NCBI RefSeq assembly: GCF_019977275.1
Contig: NZ_AP024650.1
Coordinates: 3,720,001 to 3,784,000 of the forward strand
Direction: 5' to 3'
Source: Arthrobacter sp. StoSoilB19
GTDB taxonomy: Bacteria; Actinomycetota; Actinomycetes; Actinomycetales; Micrococcaceae
DNA: 64,000 nucleotides
Part shown: positions 9,122-17,066 of the stretch, piece after piece
Numbering within the stretch: position 1 is the stretch's first letter
How the letters are laid out: each line of letters opens with the position of its first letter
Notes under the pieces: model-generated
What the model was told of the DNA's origin: nothing
What the model saw: the letters and a program-made list of their open reading frames with translations, nothing else
The model's database searches: none
Made by a program: the position numbers and the translations under genes

Positions 9122-9565
9122 GATTCCGTTATGACGAACATCATCTCCCGAACTTGCGGGAATCCTGGTGCTTCCTGCCTCGTCACCGGCAGACCACCTG
9201 GATCAGATCCACGGTGTGTTCCAGGGTTCCCTGTTGTCCGTTCCCGCCCTTCTTTCGAAGAACGTATTAACAGTGTTACGCCTGGTTTTGCGGGGACGCA
9301 AGAGCCAAATTTCCAGCGGAGAAAAGTGTTTAAACGCAGAACCTGCAGGTACCTTCGCGATCTCGCTAAGAGACGGCTCGGACATTCTCATGTCCTGAAC
9401 AACCCGGCGTCATCTGATGGTTACCTGCAGGCACTTCCACTCTACGACCGGCCCCGGCACTCCACCAGAGGTAGAGCGCATTCCGCTTGAACTTTTGGTG
9501 TGCGTCCCCTCCACGCGCCCAGCTGCAGCGGCTGACGGGGCCCAGCTGAGCAGGCTCCAGGGGCA
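9122..9565. other. Gene-free convergent region
   Basis: About 440 nt between the PucR terminator and the stop of the universal stress gene. Part of it (9240-9400) is AT-richer than its surroundings. Open frames here, up to 119 codons, have no ribosome binding site, no recognisable family and overlap each other, so I call none. It contains an 11-bp dyad TAACAGTGTTA at 9268-9278 and a pair of CCTGCAGGT/ACCTGCAGG-like words near 9340-9430, but no gene that would use them. It may be the remains of a decayed gene. Confidence 0.4.
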
Positions 9566-10021
9566 TTACGCCTTGGATTGGACCACCAGGACAGCACAGG
9601 GGGCGTGGTTGACCACCTGGGTGGATACGGAGCCCAAGTGCAGCCCTGGAAATCCCCCATGGCCCCGGGAGCCGACGACAATGAGATCCGCGTCCTTGGC
9701 GGCGTCAAGAATCGCCGAAGCAGGTGAATGGGTGTCTACGAGTTGCCCCGAAGCGGTCACGCCGCCATCTGCGGCGGCCTTCAGCGCCTCACCCTGGAGC
9801 GTCCGGGCGATGCGCTCCGGAGACTCTTCGGCGGCAATTTCACCTGCGGCCGTTTCCAGGACAGCCGGATACCACGCCATTGGCGGCTTGTTCCAGGCGG
9901 TGACGAAGCGGAGTTGGCCATTGCGTTGGCGGGCCTCATCCATCGCCCAGTCCAGTGCTGCCTGGGAGGGTTCGGAACCGTCAAAGCCGACAACAATCAG
10001 GAATGGACCAGTGCTGGTCAT
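9566..10021 (-). CDS. Universal stress protein, UspA family
   Basis: A single-domain UspA protein of 151 residues. The N-terminal strand FLIVVGFDGSEPSQAALDWA and the ATP-binding loop G-x2-G-x9-G-S (Gly117, Gly120, Gly130, Ser131 in VVGSRGHGGFPGLHLGS) mark it as the ATP-binding subfamily. It acts in the cytoplasm in stress and dormancy physiology. It lies 44 nt downstream of the DUF4383 membrane protein on the same strand and probably shares its promoter, placing it in the stress island with Hsp20 and the beta-CASP nuclease. Confidence 0.92.
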   Translation of the reverse strand: MTSTGPFLIVVGFDGSEPSQAALDWAMDEARQRNGQLRFVTAWNKPPMAWYPAVLETAAGEIAAEESPERIARTLQGEALKAAADGGVTASGQLVDTHSPASAILDAAKDADLIVVGSRGHGGFPGLHLGSVSTQVVNHAPCAVLVVQSKA

Positions 10022-10065
10022 TCGTCTTTCCTTTCACTGCCCCGAGCCGTACTGGGTCAGAGGGA

Positions 10066-10533
10066 TCAGGGTGCTTTCGCCGGGCCGGTTCCGCGGCCAA
10101 GCACAATCCCCACTGCGAGCATGACGACTCCCAGCACCACGTGGAGCCAGTTATCTGAGGTGTTCACCGGGATGAAGTTGGCCGAGGATGCCTGGTCAAT
10201 CAGGAGTCCGTAGAGCCAAATAACCAGGTAGAGGGCGCCGCCGCCGATGAGGTAGTACTTCGACTGGGAGGCGGTCCTGCCCATGAGCAGGCCGGCTGCT
10301 CCAAAGAGGAGGTGAACAATGTTGTGCAGGATGGATACCTGGAAGACACCCAGGAGCATCGCGCCGGAGTCGGGGCCGGCGAAACTCAGTTCCGAATAGT
10401 TCGTGGTGACTCCAGGGATGAAACCGAGAACGCCCACCAGGGCGAAAACTGCTCCCGCCGCCAGGGCAGTCATTTCGATGGCCGTGCGGTGGTGACGTGC
10501 GCCTACGCCCGGATGTGCTGATGATGCAGACAT
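10066..10533 (-). CDS. DUF4383 domain membrane protein
   Basis: The 155-residue product has four hydrophobic segments (about 22-43, 62-85, 90-113 and 125-147) and the family phrase NIVHLLFGAAGLLMGRTASQSKYYLIGGG, matching actinobacterial DUF4383 proteins of unknown function. It is divergent from hsp20 and leads into the universal stress gene. The shared 271-nt upstream region holds a DosR-box-like dyad, so stress or hypoxia control is a reasonable guess. Confidence 0.85.
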   Translation of the reverse strand: MSASSAHPGVGARHHRTAIEMTALAAGAVFALVGVLGFIPGVTTNYSELSFAGPDSGAMLLGVFQVSILHNIVHLLFGAAGLLMGRTASQSKYYLIGGGALYLVIWLYGLLIDQASSANFIPVNTSDNWLHVVLGVVMLAVGIVLGRGTGPAKAP

Positions 10534-10644
10534 GGCTTGCTTCCTTGTACGCGGGGAGGGAAATTGTTGTGTTTAAGTTCGGCTGCCGGGGTGGGGCAAG
10601 CCTCCCTATGGTTCCAGCTTCGAGCCGGGCGCGTCTTGCCTTCA

Positions 10645-10659
10645 GAGGCTTTAGTCCTC
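10645..10659. promoter_or_regulatory. DosR/DevR-box-like dyad in the divergent stress promoter
   Basis: GAGGCTTTAGTCCTC at 10645-10659 resembles the mycobacterial DosR consensus TTSGGGACTWWAGTCCCSAA; I count 14 of 20 matches by eye over 10642-10661. It lies between the DUF4383 and Hsp20 genes, about 112 and 146 nt from their starts. Hsp20, Usp and related genes are typical DosR targets in mycobacteria. No dosR/dosS gene is in this window. Confidence 0.45.
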
Positions 10660-10748
10660 AGGTATCCATGAATTTCAGGGCTGTGCGTGAGGGCTCCGGG
10701 CGGGCGGGTCTTTTGCCCCTGCCAGCCCCGGCTGCACGGGTATTTACT

Positions 10749-10758
10749 GGATTAATCC
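10749..10758. promoter_or_regulatory. Perfect palindrome GGATTAATCC upstream of hsp20
   Basis: GGATTAATCC is a perfect 10-bp palindrome 46 nt before the hsp20 ATG, in a locally AT-rich patch (TATTTACTGGATTAATCC). It could be a promoter core or a repressor site. Only symmetry and position support it. Confidence 0.35.
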
Positions 10759-10804
10759 GGCCCCTTCCGGGCGTCCTCCGCACCGAATCTGGAGAGTTTT
10801 TGTC

Positions 10805-11272
10805 ATGTCTGATCTGCTCAAATGGTCCCCCTTCGCAGCCTCCCGGTGGCCCTCCCCCTTCACGTCTGCCCTGCGCTCCCCGGCGGAGTTGCTGGACTCC
10901 ATAGAGCGCATGTTTGAGTCACCGGCCAGCCCTGCCCCGATCAGGGTCGAAGAGTTCGTCGACGACAAGACCCTTGTGGTGCGTGCCGAGATGCCCGGCG
11001 TCGATCCTGACAAAGACATTGAAGTGACAATGGATGACGGGTTCCTGCGGATCCGCGCTGAACGCCAGGAAAAGGAAGAACACAAGGACAAAGGCAGCTA
11101 TCGGTCAGAGTTCCGCTACGGGTCCTTCAGCCGGAACATCCCGCTCCCTGACGGGGTCAAGGAAGAAGACATCAAAGCCACCTACACCAACGGGGTCCTG
11201 GAAGTCCGCACCCCGTTGCCCGAGCAGGCCCAACCCACCGAACCGAAAAAACTTCCCATCACCCGCGGGTAA
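10805..11272 (+). CDS. Small heat shock protein, Hsp20/alpha-crystallin family
   Basis: The 155-residue chaperone has an alpha-crystallin domain (about 38-140): IRVEEFVDDKTLVVRAEMPGVDPDKDIEVTMDDGFLRIRAERQE, then RSEFRYGSFSRNIPLPDGV and the A-x-x-x-N-G-V-L-E-V signature (ATYTNGVLEVRTPLP). It binds unfolding proteins in the cytoplasm. The upstream GGAGAG at 10790-10795 serves as ribosome binding site. The beta-CASP nuclease gene follows after 6 nt, so they are probably co-transcribed. Confidence 0.95.
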   Translation: MSDLLKWSPFAASRWPSPFTSALRSPAELLDSIERMFESPASPAPIRVEEFVDDKTLVVRAEMPGVDPDKDIEVTMDDGFLRIRAERQEKEEHKDKGSYRSEFRYGSFSRNIPLPDGVKEEDIKATYTNGVLEVRTPLPEQAQPTEPKKLPITRG

Positions 11273-11278
11273 CGGGCA

Positions 11279-12673
11279 GTGCCCCAGCCAAGGGACCAGC
11301 ATCCCCCGACGTTGCAGTTCCTCGGTGCAACCGACACTGTGACGGGTTCCAGATACCTGATCCGTTCACGCGGCCACCGGGTCCTGATCGAGTGCGGTCT
11401 GTTCCAAGGCTATAAACACCTCCGCGACCGTAACCGGGTAGCGTTCCAGGTCAGCCCCGCGAACATCGACGCCGTTGTCCTCACACATGCCCACCTGGAC
11501 CACACCGGGTATGTTCCTGCCCTGGTCCGCGACGGTTTCAACGGCCCTGTCTATGCGACCCCTGGTACGGCAGAACTGTGTTCACTGCTGCTTCCCGACA
11601 GCGGTTACCTCCAGGAAGAGGAAGCCCGGTATGCGGACCGCACAGCATCATCAACACATCATCCGCCAGTGCCCCTCTACACTGCAGAAGACGCCGTCCG
11701 ATCGCTCAACAGTTTCAGGACCCAGGGCTTCGACTCCCCGTTTTCCCTGCCCGGGGGCATCGAAGCGACATTCCTTCCCGCCGGCCACATCCTGGGCGCC
11801 GCACAGGTGCACCTCAAACTCGGCGGCAGGACGATCCATTTCACCGGGGATCTGGGCCGCACCCACGACCCGCTGATGTACCCGCCCCGTGACCTTGAGC
11901 CCGTGGACGTACTGGTCACCGAATCCACCTACGGCAACAGGGCACATCCCGCGGGGAACCCTGAAACCGAACTGGGCGAGATCATCAGCCGGGTGGCCAA
12001 ACGACGCGGCGTCATCATGATCGCTGCGTTCGCCGTCGGCCGGGCCGAAACAGTCCTGCTGCACCTCTCACGCCTTCTGGCCAGGAATGCCATCCCCTCC
12101 ATCCCGATCTACCTCAACAGCCCGATGGCCATTGACGCCTCCGGTATGTACCAGCGCCACCGCGAGGAACACAGGCTCAAACAGCACGAATTCGAAAGCA
12201 TGTACAAAGTGGCTACGCCCGTCCGAAGCGCTGACGAATCCAAGCTGCTCAACCTTCGCGGCGGACCCATGATCATCATCTCCGCCAGCGGCATGCTCAC
12301 TGGCGGCAGGATCCTGCACCACCTCGCGGCCTACGGGCCGGACCGGCGCAACGCCATCATCCTCAGCGGATACCAGGCCGGAGGCACGCGCGGAGCATCG
12401 CTCGCCGCGGGTGAAAAACACCTCCGCATCTACGGACAGGACGTTGAAATCGGAGCAGAAGTCATCCAAATGGAAGGACTGTCAGCCCATGCGGATTCCG
12501 ACGAGCTGATCCAATGGATGAAGACCGCTTCCCAGGCGCCGGCCATGACCTACGTCACGCATGGTGAACCGGACGCCGCAGACACCCTCCGGGCCCGCAT
12601 CAAGCGCCAACTTGGCTGGAAAGCCCGCGTCCCCGAGCACCTGGAAACCATCTCGCTCGAACACCCCAGCTAA
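11279..12673 (+). CDS. Metallo-beta-lactamase/beta-CASP RNase-like protein
   Basis: The 464-residue product has the MBL metal motif HAHLDH at residues 70-75, later FTGDLGR, a beta-CASP region with TESTYGNR, and the C-terminal motifs ISASGMLTGGRILHHL and GLSAHADSDEL followed by YVTHGEPDAADTL. This is the family of CPSF73-like RNA endonucleases found in bacteria and archaea. The expected role is zinc-dependent RNA processing or decay in the cytoplasm. The GTG at 11279 begins 6 nt after the hsp20 stop; its ribosome binding site is weak (GGGTAACGGG), suggesting translational coupling. Its pairing with Hsp20 and Usp suggests RNA turnover under stress. Confidence 0.9.
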   Translation: MPQPRDQHPPTLQFLGATDTVTGSRYLIRSRGHRVLIECGLFQGYKHLRDRNRVAFQVSPANIDAVVLTHAHLDHTGYVPALVRDGFNGPVYATPGTAELCSLLLPDSGYLQEEEARYADRTASSTHHPPVPLYTAEDAVRSLNSFRTQGFDSPFSLPGGIEATFLPAGHILGAAQVHLKLGGRTIHFTGDLGRTHDPLMYPPRDLEPVDVLVTESTYGNRAHPAGNPETELGEIISRVAKRRGVIMIAAFAVGRAETVLLHLSRLLARNAIPSIPIYLNSPMAIDASGMYQRHREEHRLKQHEFESMYKVATPVRSADESKLLNLRGGPMIIISASGMLTGGRILHHLAAYGPDRRNAIILSGYQAGGTRGASLAAGEKHLRIYGQDVEIGAEVIQMEGLSAHADSDELIQWMKTASQAPAMTYVTHGEPDAADTLRARIKRQLGWKARVPEHLETISLEHPS

Positions 12674-12699
12674 AAGACGCAGAACACCGCCACGCCGCT

Positions 12700-13536
12700 T
12701 CAGGTTGTGGGGCGCCCGCCCAGGCGGGTGGTGACTTTGGCGGCGGCGGCCACGCAGGCCTCGCCCAGGCTTTCGAACTGTTCCTTCGATACCCGGAAGC
12801 GGGGGGCTGGGATGAGGACGGCGGCCGCTATGTCGCCGCGGTGGTCCCGGACGGGGGCGGCGACGCCAACCTCGTCCATGGACGATTCGCCGTAGTTTCC
12901 CGCCCATCCCCGCTCCGCCACATCCTGGAGCCTGGCTTCGTAAGCTGCCAGTCCGGCGTCGTCCAGTCCTGGAAAGGTGATGGTTCCGCTGCGCAGCAGC
13001 TCCCGTACCCGCTCGGCCGGGAGGGTGGAGAGGAATACCTGGACGGAGGCGCTCATGGCGTCCCGGTAGCGCGCCCCCAAAGGGGTGGTGTGCTTGATCT
13101 GATGGTGGCTGGCGATTTGCTCCACGCAGATGGCCTCATCCCCGTTCCAGAGCATCAGCGCACTGGTTTCCCCGGTCTGCTCGGTCAATTGCCGCAGGAC
13201 CGGATACGCCACGCGCCGTTCCTCCATCTCGGCCAGCAGCGGCCCGGCGACGGCGATGAGTCCCAGTCCCAGCCGGAACCGCTTGGTTTCGGGGTCCCGT
13301 TCCACCAGGTTTTCCTGCTCGAAGGTGGCCAGGATCCGGGAGACGCTGCTCTTGTGCATGCCTACGCGGTTGGCGATTTCGGTGACGCCCAGCAGGGGTT
13401 CGTCAGCCGTGAAGGTGCGCAGGACGGCGATGGCATTGACGACGACGGAGGCGCCTTTCGCGTCCGTCCCGCCGTTGGTGCCGGTCCCGTTGCCGTTGCT
13501 GTCGGAGGTTTTTGCAGGAGTCATGGTGGACACCAT
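12700..13536 (-). CDS. IclR family regulator, likely of creatine catabolism
   Basis: The 278-residue product has a low-complexity Gly/Asn/Thr N-terminus, a winged HTH (about 33-95: VVNAIAVLRTFTADEPLLGVTEIANRVGMHKSSVSRILATFEQENLV) and an IclR effector domain (about 110-270, with SSMDEVGVAAPVRD). It lies downstream of creatinase on the same strand, so it is the obvious candidate to control the creatine module. The first ATG at 13536 has GAGGAAAG just before it; the ATG at 13524 is an alternative. Confidence 0.9.
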   Translation of the reverse strand: MVSTMTPAKTSDSNGNGTGTNGGTDAKGASVVVNAIAVLRTFTADEPLLGVTEIANRVGMHKSSVSRILATFEQENLVERDPETKRFRLGLGLIAVAGPLLAEMEERRVAYPVLRQLTEQTGETSALMLWNGDEAICVEQIASHHQIKHTTPLGARYRDAMSASVQVFLSTLPAERVRELLRSGTITFPGLDDAGLAAYEARLQDVAERGWAGNYGESSMDEVGVAAPVRDHRGDIAAAVLIPAPRFRVSKEQFESLGEACVAAAAKVTTRLGGRPTT

Positions 13537-13554
13537 CTTTCCTCATGGACGGCA

Positions 13555-13586
13555 GAGGCGGCGCCACGTGTCCGTGGCGCCGCCTC
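13555..13586 (-). terminator. Hairpin terminator after creatinase
   Basis: A perfect 14-bp stem (GAGGCGGCGCCACG with its complement) and a TGTC loop lie between the creatinase stop and the IclR gene start. No T-run follows, as is common in actinobacteria. It may separate the regulator from the transporter-creatinase transcript, or only attenuate it. Confidence 0.75.
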
Positions 13587-13598
13587 CCAGTGTGATGG

Positions 13599-14855
13599 TT
13601 ATGCCTGGATGATGTTGTGTTCCGGGCCGAACGGGAACTTGGTGATGTTCTCCACCGTGTTGTCCTCGCCGATGACCAGGATGTCGTGCTCGCGGTAGCC
13701 GCCGGCGCCGGGCAGGCCGTCCGCTACCGTGATCATGGGTTCCATGGAGACCACCATGCCGGGTTCCAGGACGGTGTCGATGTCCTCGCGCAGTTCCAGG
13801 CCGGCTTCGCGGCCGTAGTAGTGGCTGAGGACGCCGAAGGAGTGTCCGTAGCCGAAGGTGCGGTTGGCCAGCAGGCCGTGGCTGATGTAGATCTCGTTGA
13901 GCTCGGCGGCGATGTCCTTGCAGACGGCGCCGGGCTTGATGAGTTCCAGGCCGCGGCGGTGCACCTCCACGTTGATGTTCCACAGTTCCAGGGAGCGTTC
14001 GTCCGGCTGGCCCAGGAAGAGGGTGCGCTCCAGGGCGGTGTAGTAGCCGGAGGTCATCGGGAAGCAGTTGAGCGAGAGGATGTCGCCCTGCTGCAGTTTC
14101 CGGGTGGTGGCCCAGTTGTGGGCGCCGTCGGTGTTGATGCCGGACTGGAACCACACCCAGGTGTCGCGGACCTCGCGGTGCGGGAACGTGCGGGCGATTT
14201 CGTGCACCATGGCCTCGGTGCCGATCAGGGCCACCTCGTACTCGGTGATGCCCTCGCGGATGGCGTTGCGGATGGCTTCGCCGCCCAGGTCGCCGATGCG
14301 GGCGCCGTGCTTGATGACCTCGATCTCCTCGGCGGACTTGATCATGCGCTGGCGCATGGCGTCCTGCGAAACGTCCAGGAGTTCCGCTCCGGGGAAGGCG
14401 GCGGCGATCTTCTCGCGGGTCAGGCCGGGGAGGAAGTCGTCCTCGACGCCCAGGCGGGAGGCCTTGACGCCGCGCTGGCGCAGTGCCTCCTGCAGGCCGA
14501 AGTAGAAGTTGTCGCGGCGCCAGTCGGTGTAGACGATGTTCTCGCCGTAGGAGGTGCGCCAGGGCATGCCGGCGTCGATGTTGGCCGTGACGGTGACGGA
14601 GTCGTCAGCGGTGACCACCAGGGCGTAGTTGCGGCCGAACGTGGTGTACAGGAAGTCGGAGTAGTACTTGATGCCGTGGTAGCTGGTGAGGATGACCGCG
14701 TCCAGGTCCTTGGCGGCCATGATCCGGCGGAGCCCGCCCAGGCGGCGCTCGAACTCTGCGTCGGAGAACGTGAGCTTGCCCTTGGTGCCGTTGTGCAGGA
14801 CCTTGAGGCGCTCCAGCTCGGCGATGGATGAGGCGTTGTCGGCAGTGATGGTCAC
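13599..14855 (-). CDS. Creatinase (creatine amidinohydrolase)
   Basis: Creatinase hydrolyses creatine to sarcosine and urea. The 418-residue product is of the M24 pita-bread fold and follows the known Pseudomonas and Arthrobacter creatinases closely: TSYHGIKYYSDFLYTTFGR, NIVYTDWRRDN, RMIKSAEEIEVIKHGARIGDLGG, DTWVWFQSGINTDGAHN with the catalytic His at 246, LSLNCFPMTSGYYTALERTLFLG, and YGREAGLELREDIDTVLEPG with EPM. Metal-binding residues of M24 peptidases are not evident, as expected for creatinase. It lies 110 nt downstream of an MHS transporter and is followed by an IclR regulator. No sarcosine oxidase or urease gene is in the window. Confidence 0.93.
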   Translation of the reverse strand: MTITADNASSIAELERLKVLHNGTKGKLTFSDAEFERRLGGLRRIMAAKDLDAVILTSYHGIKYYSDFLYTTFGRNYALVVTADDSVTVTANIDAGMPWRTSYGENIVYTDWRRDNFYFGLQEALRQRGVKASRLGVEDDFLPGLTREKIAAAFPGAELLDVSQDAMRQRMIKSAEEIEVIKHGARIGDLGGEAIRNAIREGITEYEVALIGTEAMVHEIARTFPHREVRDTWVWFQSGINTDGAHNWATTRKLQQGDILSLNCFPMTSGYYTALERTLFLGQPDERSLELWNINVEVHRRGLELIKPGAVCKDIAAELNEIYISHGLLANRTFGYGHSFGVLSHYYGREAGLELREDIDTVLEPGMVVSMEPMITVADGLPGAGGYREHDILVIGEDNTVENITKFPFGPEHNIIQA

Positions 14856-14965
14856 GGGTGTGCCTTTCTAATGGATGCAGCTGCTGCCAGGGCATGCCGC
14901 GGCAGGTGATTGCGCTGCAGTTGGTGTTGTTTGTGCGAGGGGTTGGTTGAGGGGCCTCTGGTCGC

Positions 14966-16336
14966 TCAGAGGTGTTTAAGGGGCTTCCGCGACGTTTCGG
15001 CGGCGAACAGCACGGCCACCAGGGATACGACAGAGGCCGCCACCAGGTACCAGCCGGGGGCCAGCTTGCTCTGCGTCAGGCCGATCAGCAGTGTGGCCAT
15101 GAAGGGTGCGGTGCCGCCGAACAATGCATTGGACAGGTTGAAGCTGACTGCGAATCCGCTGTACCGGACCTTGGTGGGGAACAGTTCGGCAAGGAAGCTG
15201 GGCAGGGTGCCGTCGTTCAGGGTGAGCATGCCGCCCAGCAGGATCTGGACCAGCACGATGACCAGGAAGTTGCCGGTGTCCAGGAGCATGAAGGCGGGGA
15301 CGGTCAGGAGGATGAACAGCACGGAGGCGGTGATCAGCATTTTCTTGCGGCCGAACCGGTCCGACGCGATGCCGGTCAGGAAGATGAATCCGATGTAGCT
15401 GGCCAGGGCGATGGTAGTGGCCAGGAAGGATTCGGTGGGCCCGAAGCCCAGTTCCTCGGAAAGGTACGTGGGCATGTAGCTGAGGATGACGTAGAAGCCG
15501 ACGGCGTTGAGCAGCACTGCCCCGCAGGCAATGATCAGCTGCTTGCGGTAGGTCCGGAACATGTCCAGCGCAGGAGCCTTAGGCGCTGATTCAGCTTGGT
15601 CGGCCAGGGCGCGGAAAGCGGGTGTGTCCTCCAGCTTGGTGCGGATGTAGCGGCCGATCAGGCCCATGGGTGCCGCCAGGAGGAACGGCAGCCGCCAGCC
15701 CCACTCGTGCAGCTGTTCGGTGCTGAGCACAGAGCTGAGGAGCGCAGCGATCAGGGAACCCAGGAGCAGGCCCGCTGCGGTGCTGGCCGGGACCACCGCG
15801 GCGTAGAGTCCGCGGCGGTTGGCCGGGGCGTATTCCACCAGGAAGGCTGAGGCGCCTGCGTATTCGCCGGCTGCCGAGAAGCCCTGCACCACGCGGACCA
15901 GGAGCAGCAGGACCGGAGCCAGCATGCCGATGGTTGAGTATCCCGGAATGAGGGCGATGCAGAAGGTGGAGACGGACATGATGACGATGGAGAGCGACAG
16001 GGCTTTGCGCCTGCCCAGCTTGTCGCCGATGTGGCCCCAGAAGAAGCCGCCCAGGGGCCGGACGAAGAAGGAAATGGCAAAGACGCCGAAGGTTGCCAGC
16101 AGCGCGGTCTGCCGGTCGGCTTCGGGAAAGAATACCGAGGAAATGACGGCCGCGAGATAGCCGTACACGGCGTAGTCGAACCACTCGACGAAGTTGCCGA
16201 TGAAGCTCGCCGTGACCACCCGGCGTCGAACGTCCTTGCTGGCCACCGGGTTGTCCGCGCCGTGGCCTGCCGCGGAGGGAGCATCAACGTCATTGGCAAT
16301 GACTCCTGCGACGGGTGAGTTTGATTCGTTACTCAT
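14966..16336 (-). CDS. MHS-type MFS transporter, probably for creatine or a related compound
   Basis: The 456-residue product is a metabolite:H+ symporter of the ProP/KgtP type: ASFIGNFVEWFDYAVYGYLA in the first membrane segment, GHIGDKLGRRKAL in the 2-3 loop, RVVQGFSAAGEYAGASAFLVEYAP and twelve hydrophobic segments. It is first in the transporter-creatinase unit, so creatine, creatinine or sarcosine uptake is the contextual guess. The gene starts 24 nt after a GTTGC-type dyad that probably regulates it. Confidence 0.88.
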   Translation of the reverse strand: MSNESNSPVAGVIANDVDAPSAAGHGADNPVASKDVRRRVVTASFIGNFVEWFDYAVYGYLAAVISSVFFPEADRQTALLATFGVFAISFFVRPLGGFFWGHIGDKLGRRKALSLSIVIMSVSTFCIALIPGYSTIGMLAPVLLLLVRVVQGFSAAGEYAGASAFLVEYAPANRRGLYAAVVPASTAAGLLLGSLIAALLSSVLSTEQLHEWGWRLPFLLAAPMGLIGRYIRTKLEDTPAFRALADQAESAPKAPALDMFRTYRKQLIIACGAVLLNAVGFYVILSYMPTYLSEELGFGPTESFLATTIALASYIGFIFLTGIASDRFGRKKMLITASVLFILLTVPAFMLLDTGNFLVIVLVQILLGGMLTLNDGTLPSFLAELFPTKVRYSGFAVSFNLSNALFGGTAPFMATLLIGLTQSKLAPGWYLVAASVVSLVAVLFAAETSRKPLKHL

Positions 16337-16359
16337 GGAACCACCAGTAAAAGTAGGAG

Positions 16360-16376
16360 TTGCAGCTGTTGCAACA
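16360..16376. promoter_or_regulatory. Candidate IclR operator, site 1
   Basis: GTTGCAGCTGTTGCAAC is a 6-5-6 inverted repeat (GTTGCA, five bases, TGCAAC) 24 nt upstream of the transporter ATG. A possible -35 TTGAAA on the minus strand (16383-16388) lies just before it, so bound protein would block the promoter. A second dyad of identical design lies at 16504. Confidence 0.6.
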
Positions 16377-16503
16377 TGGTTGTTTCAAGATAGGCCGTGA
16401 CGCGTGCCACAGTCAATAGCCGCCGATAAAGTTTCTTAGCTCATTCCACGGAGTGGCAACGCCGTCGCAGGACGAACGCAATCGGCCAGCAATGCCCGAT
16501 TAT

Positions 16504-16520
16504 GTTGCGTGAGGCGCAAC
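16504..16520. promoter_or_regulatory. Candidate IclR operator, site 2
   Basis: GTTGCGTGAGGCGCAAC has the same 6-5-6 plan as site 1 (GTTGC-N7-GCAAC). The centres are 144 nt apart. It lies between the divergent transporter and the membrane protein genes, so it could support repression by looping or control the plus-strand gene pair as well. Confidence 0.5.
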
Positions 16521-16601
16521 GTTGTTGAGTTTTTGAGTGGCGGCGGAAAATCAGGTCCTAAGACACGGGCGAAAGCCGCCGACCTGCCGCATACTTGCGC
16601 C

Positions 16602-17066
16602 ATGGACGACGCAGCGCGAAAACCGGACCGGATCCTGCTCGCGCTGGCGGGCGTTGTGGTGGTGCTGGTGGTGGTTGCGCTGGCCGTGGTATTTACCCGG
16701 GGTGAGCCGGCACCGCTGGATAAGGCGAGCCCCGCCGGAGTGGTCCAGCAGTACAGCAAAGCCGTGATCGACGGCGACATCCCCACCGCGCAGTCCTTCC
16801 TCACCGAGGGTGCCCGGAGCAGGTGCAGCGGGTCCTACCCGGGCGAACCGCGCCCTGCCCGGGTGGTGTTGATTTCGACGACGGAGCGCACCGATTCAGC
16901 CACCGTCAAAGTTTCGATCGTGCGGTCGTCACAGGGCGGACCGTTCGGCCCCTCAGAGTATGAGATGGAGGACGCCTTCTCGCTCCTCAAGGTGAACGGG
17001 ACATGGATGATCGACCAGCCGCCGTACCCCCTGATGGCCTGCACCGTGACGCCGGTGAAGCAATGA
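16602..17066 (+). CDS. Membrane-anchored protein of unknown function
   Basis: The 154-residue product has one N-terminal membrane segment (about 14-36, ILLALAGVVVVLVVVALAVVF) after a short charged head, then an extracytoplasmic domain (about 45-154) with DKASPAGVVQQYSKAVIDGD and a final FSLLKVNGTWMID. The helical PxxVVxxYxxAV..GD pattern resembles NTF2-like DUF4878-type domains. I chose ATG 16602 (MDDAARKPDR) because upstream codons overlap the regulatory dyad. It overlaps the next gene by ATGA. Confidence 0.7.
   Translation: MDDAARKPDRILLALAGVVVVLVVVALAVVFTRGEPAPLDKASPAGVVQQYSKAVIDGDIPTAQSFLTEGARSRCSGSYPGEPRPARVVLISTTERTDSATVKVSIVRSSQGGPFGPSEYEMEDAFSLLKVNGTWMIDQPPYPLMACTVTPVKQ

Noticed and set aside
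9131..9490. Short ORFs (119 and 76 codons) between the PucR and Usp genes
   Set aside because: They overlap each other, lack ribosome binding sites and recognisable domains; only noted as possible decayed sequence.
13617..14831. 404-codon ORF opposite creatinase
   Set aside because: Third-position GC effect; creatinase motifs on the other strand are unmistakable.
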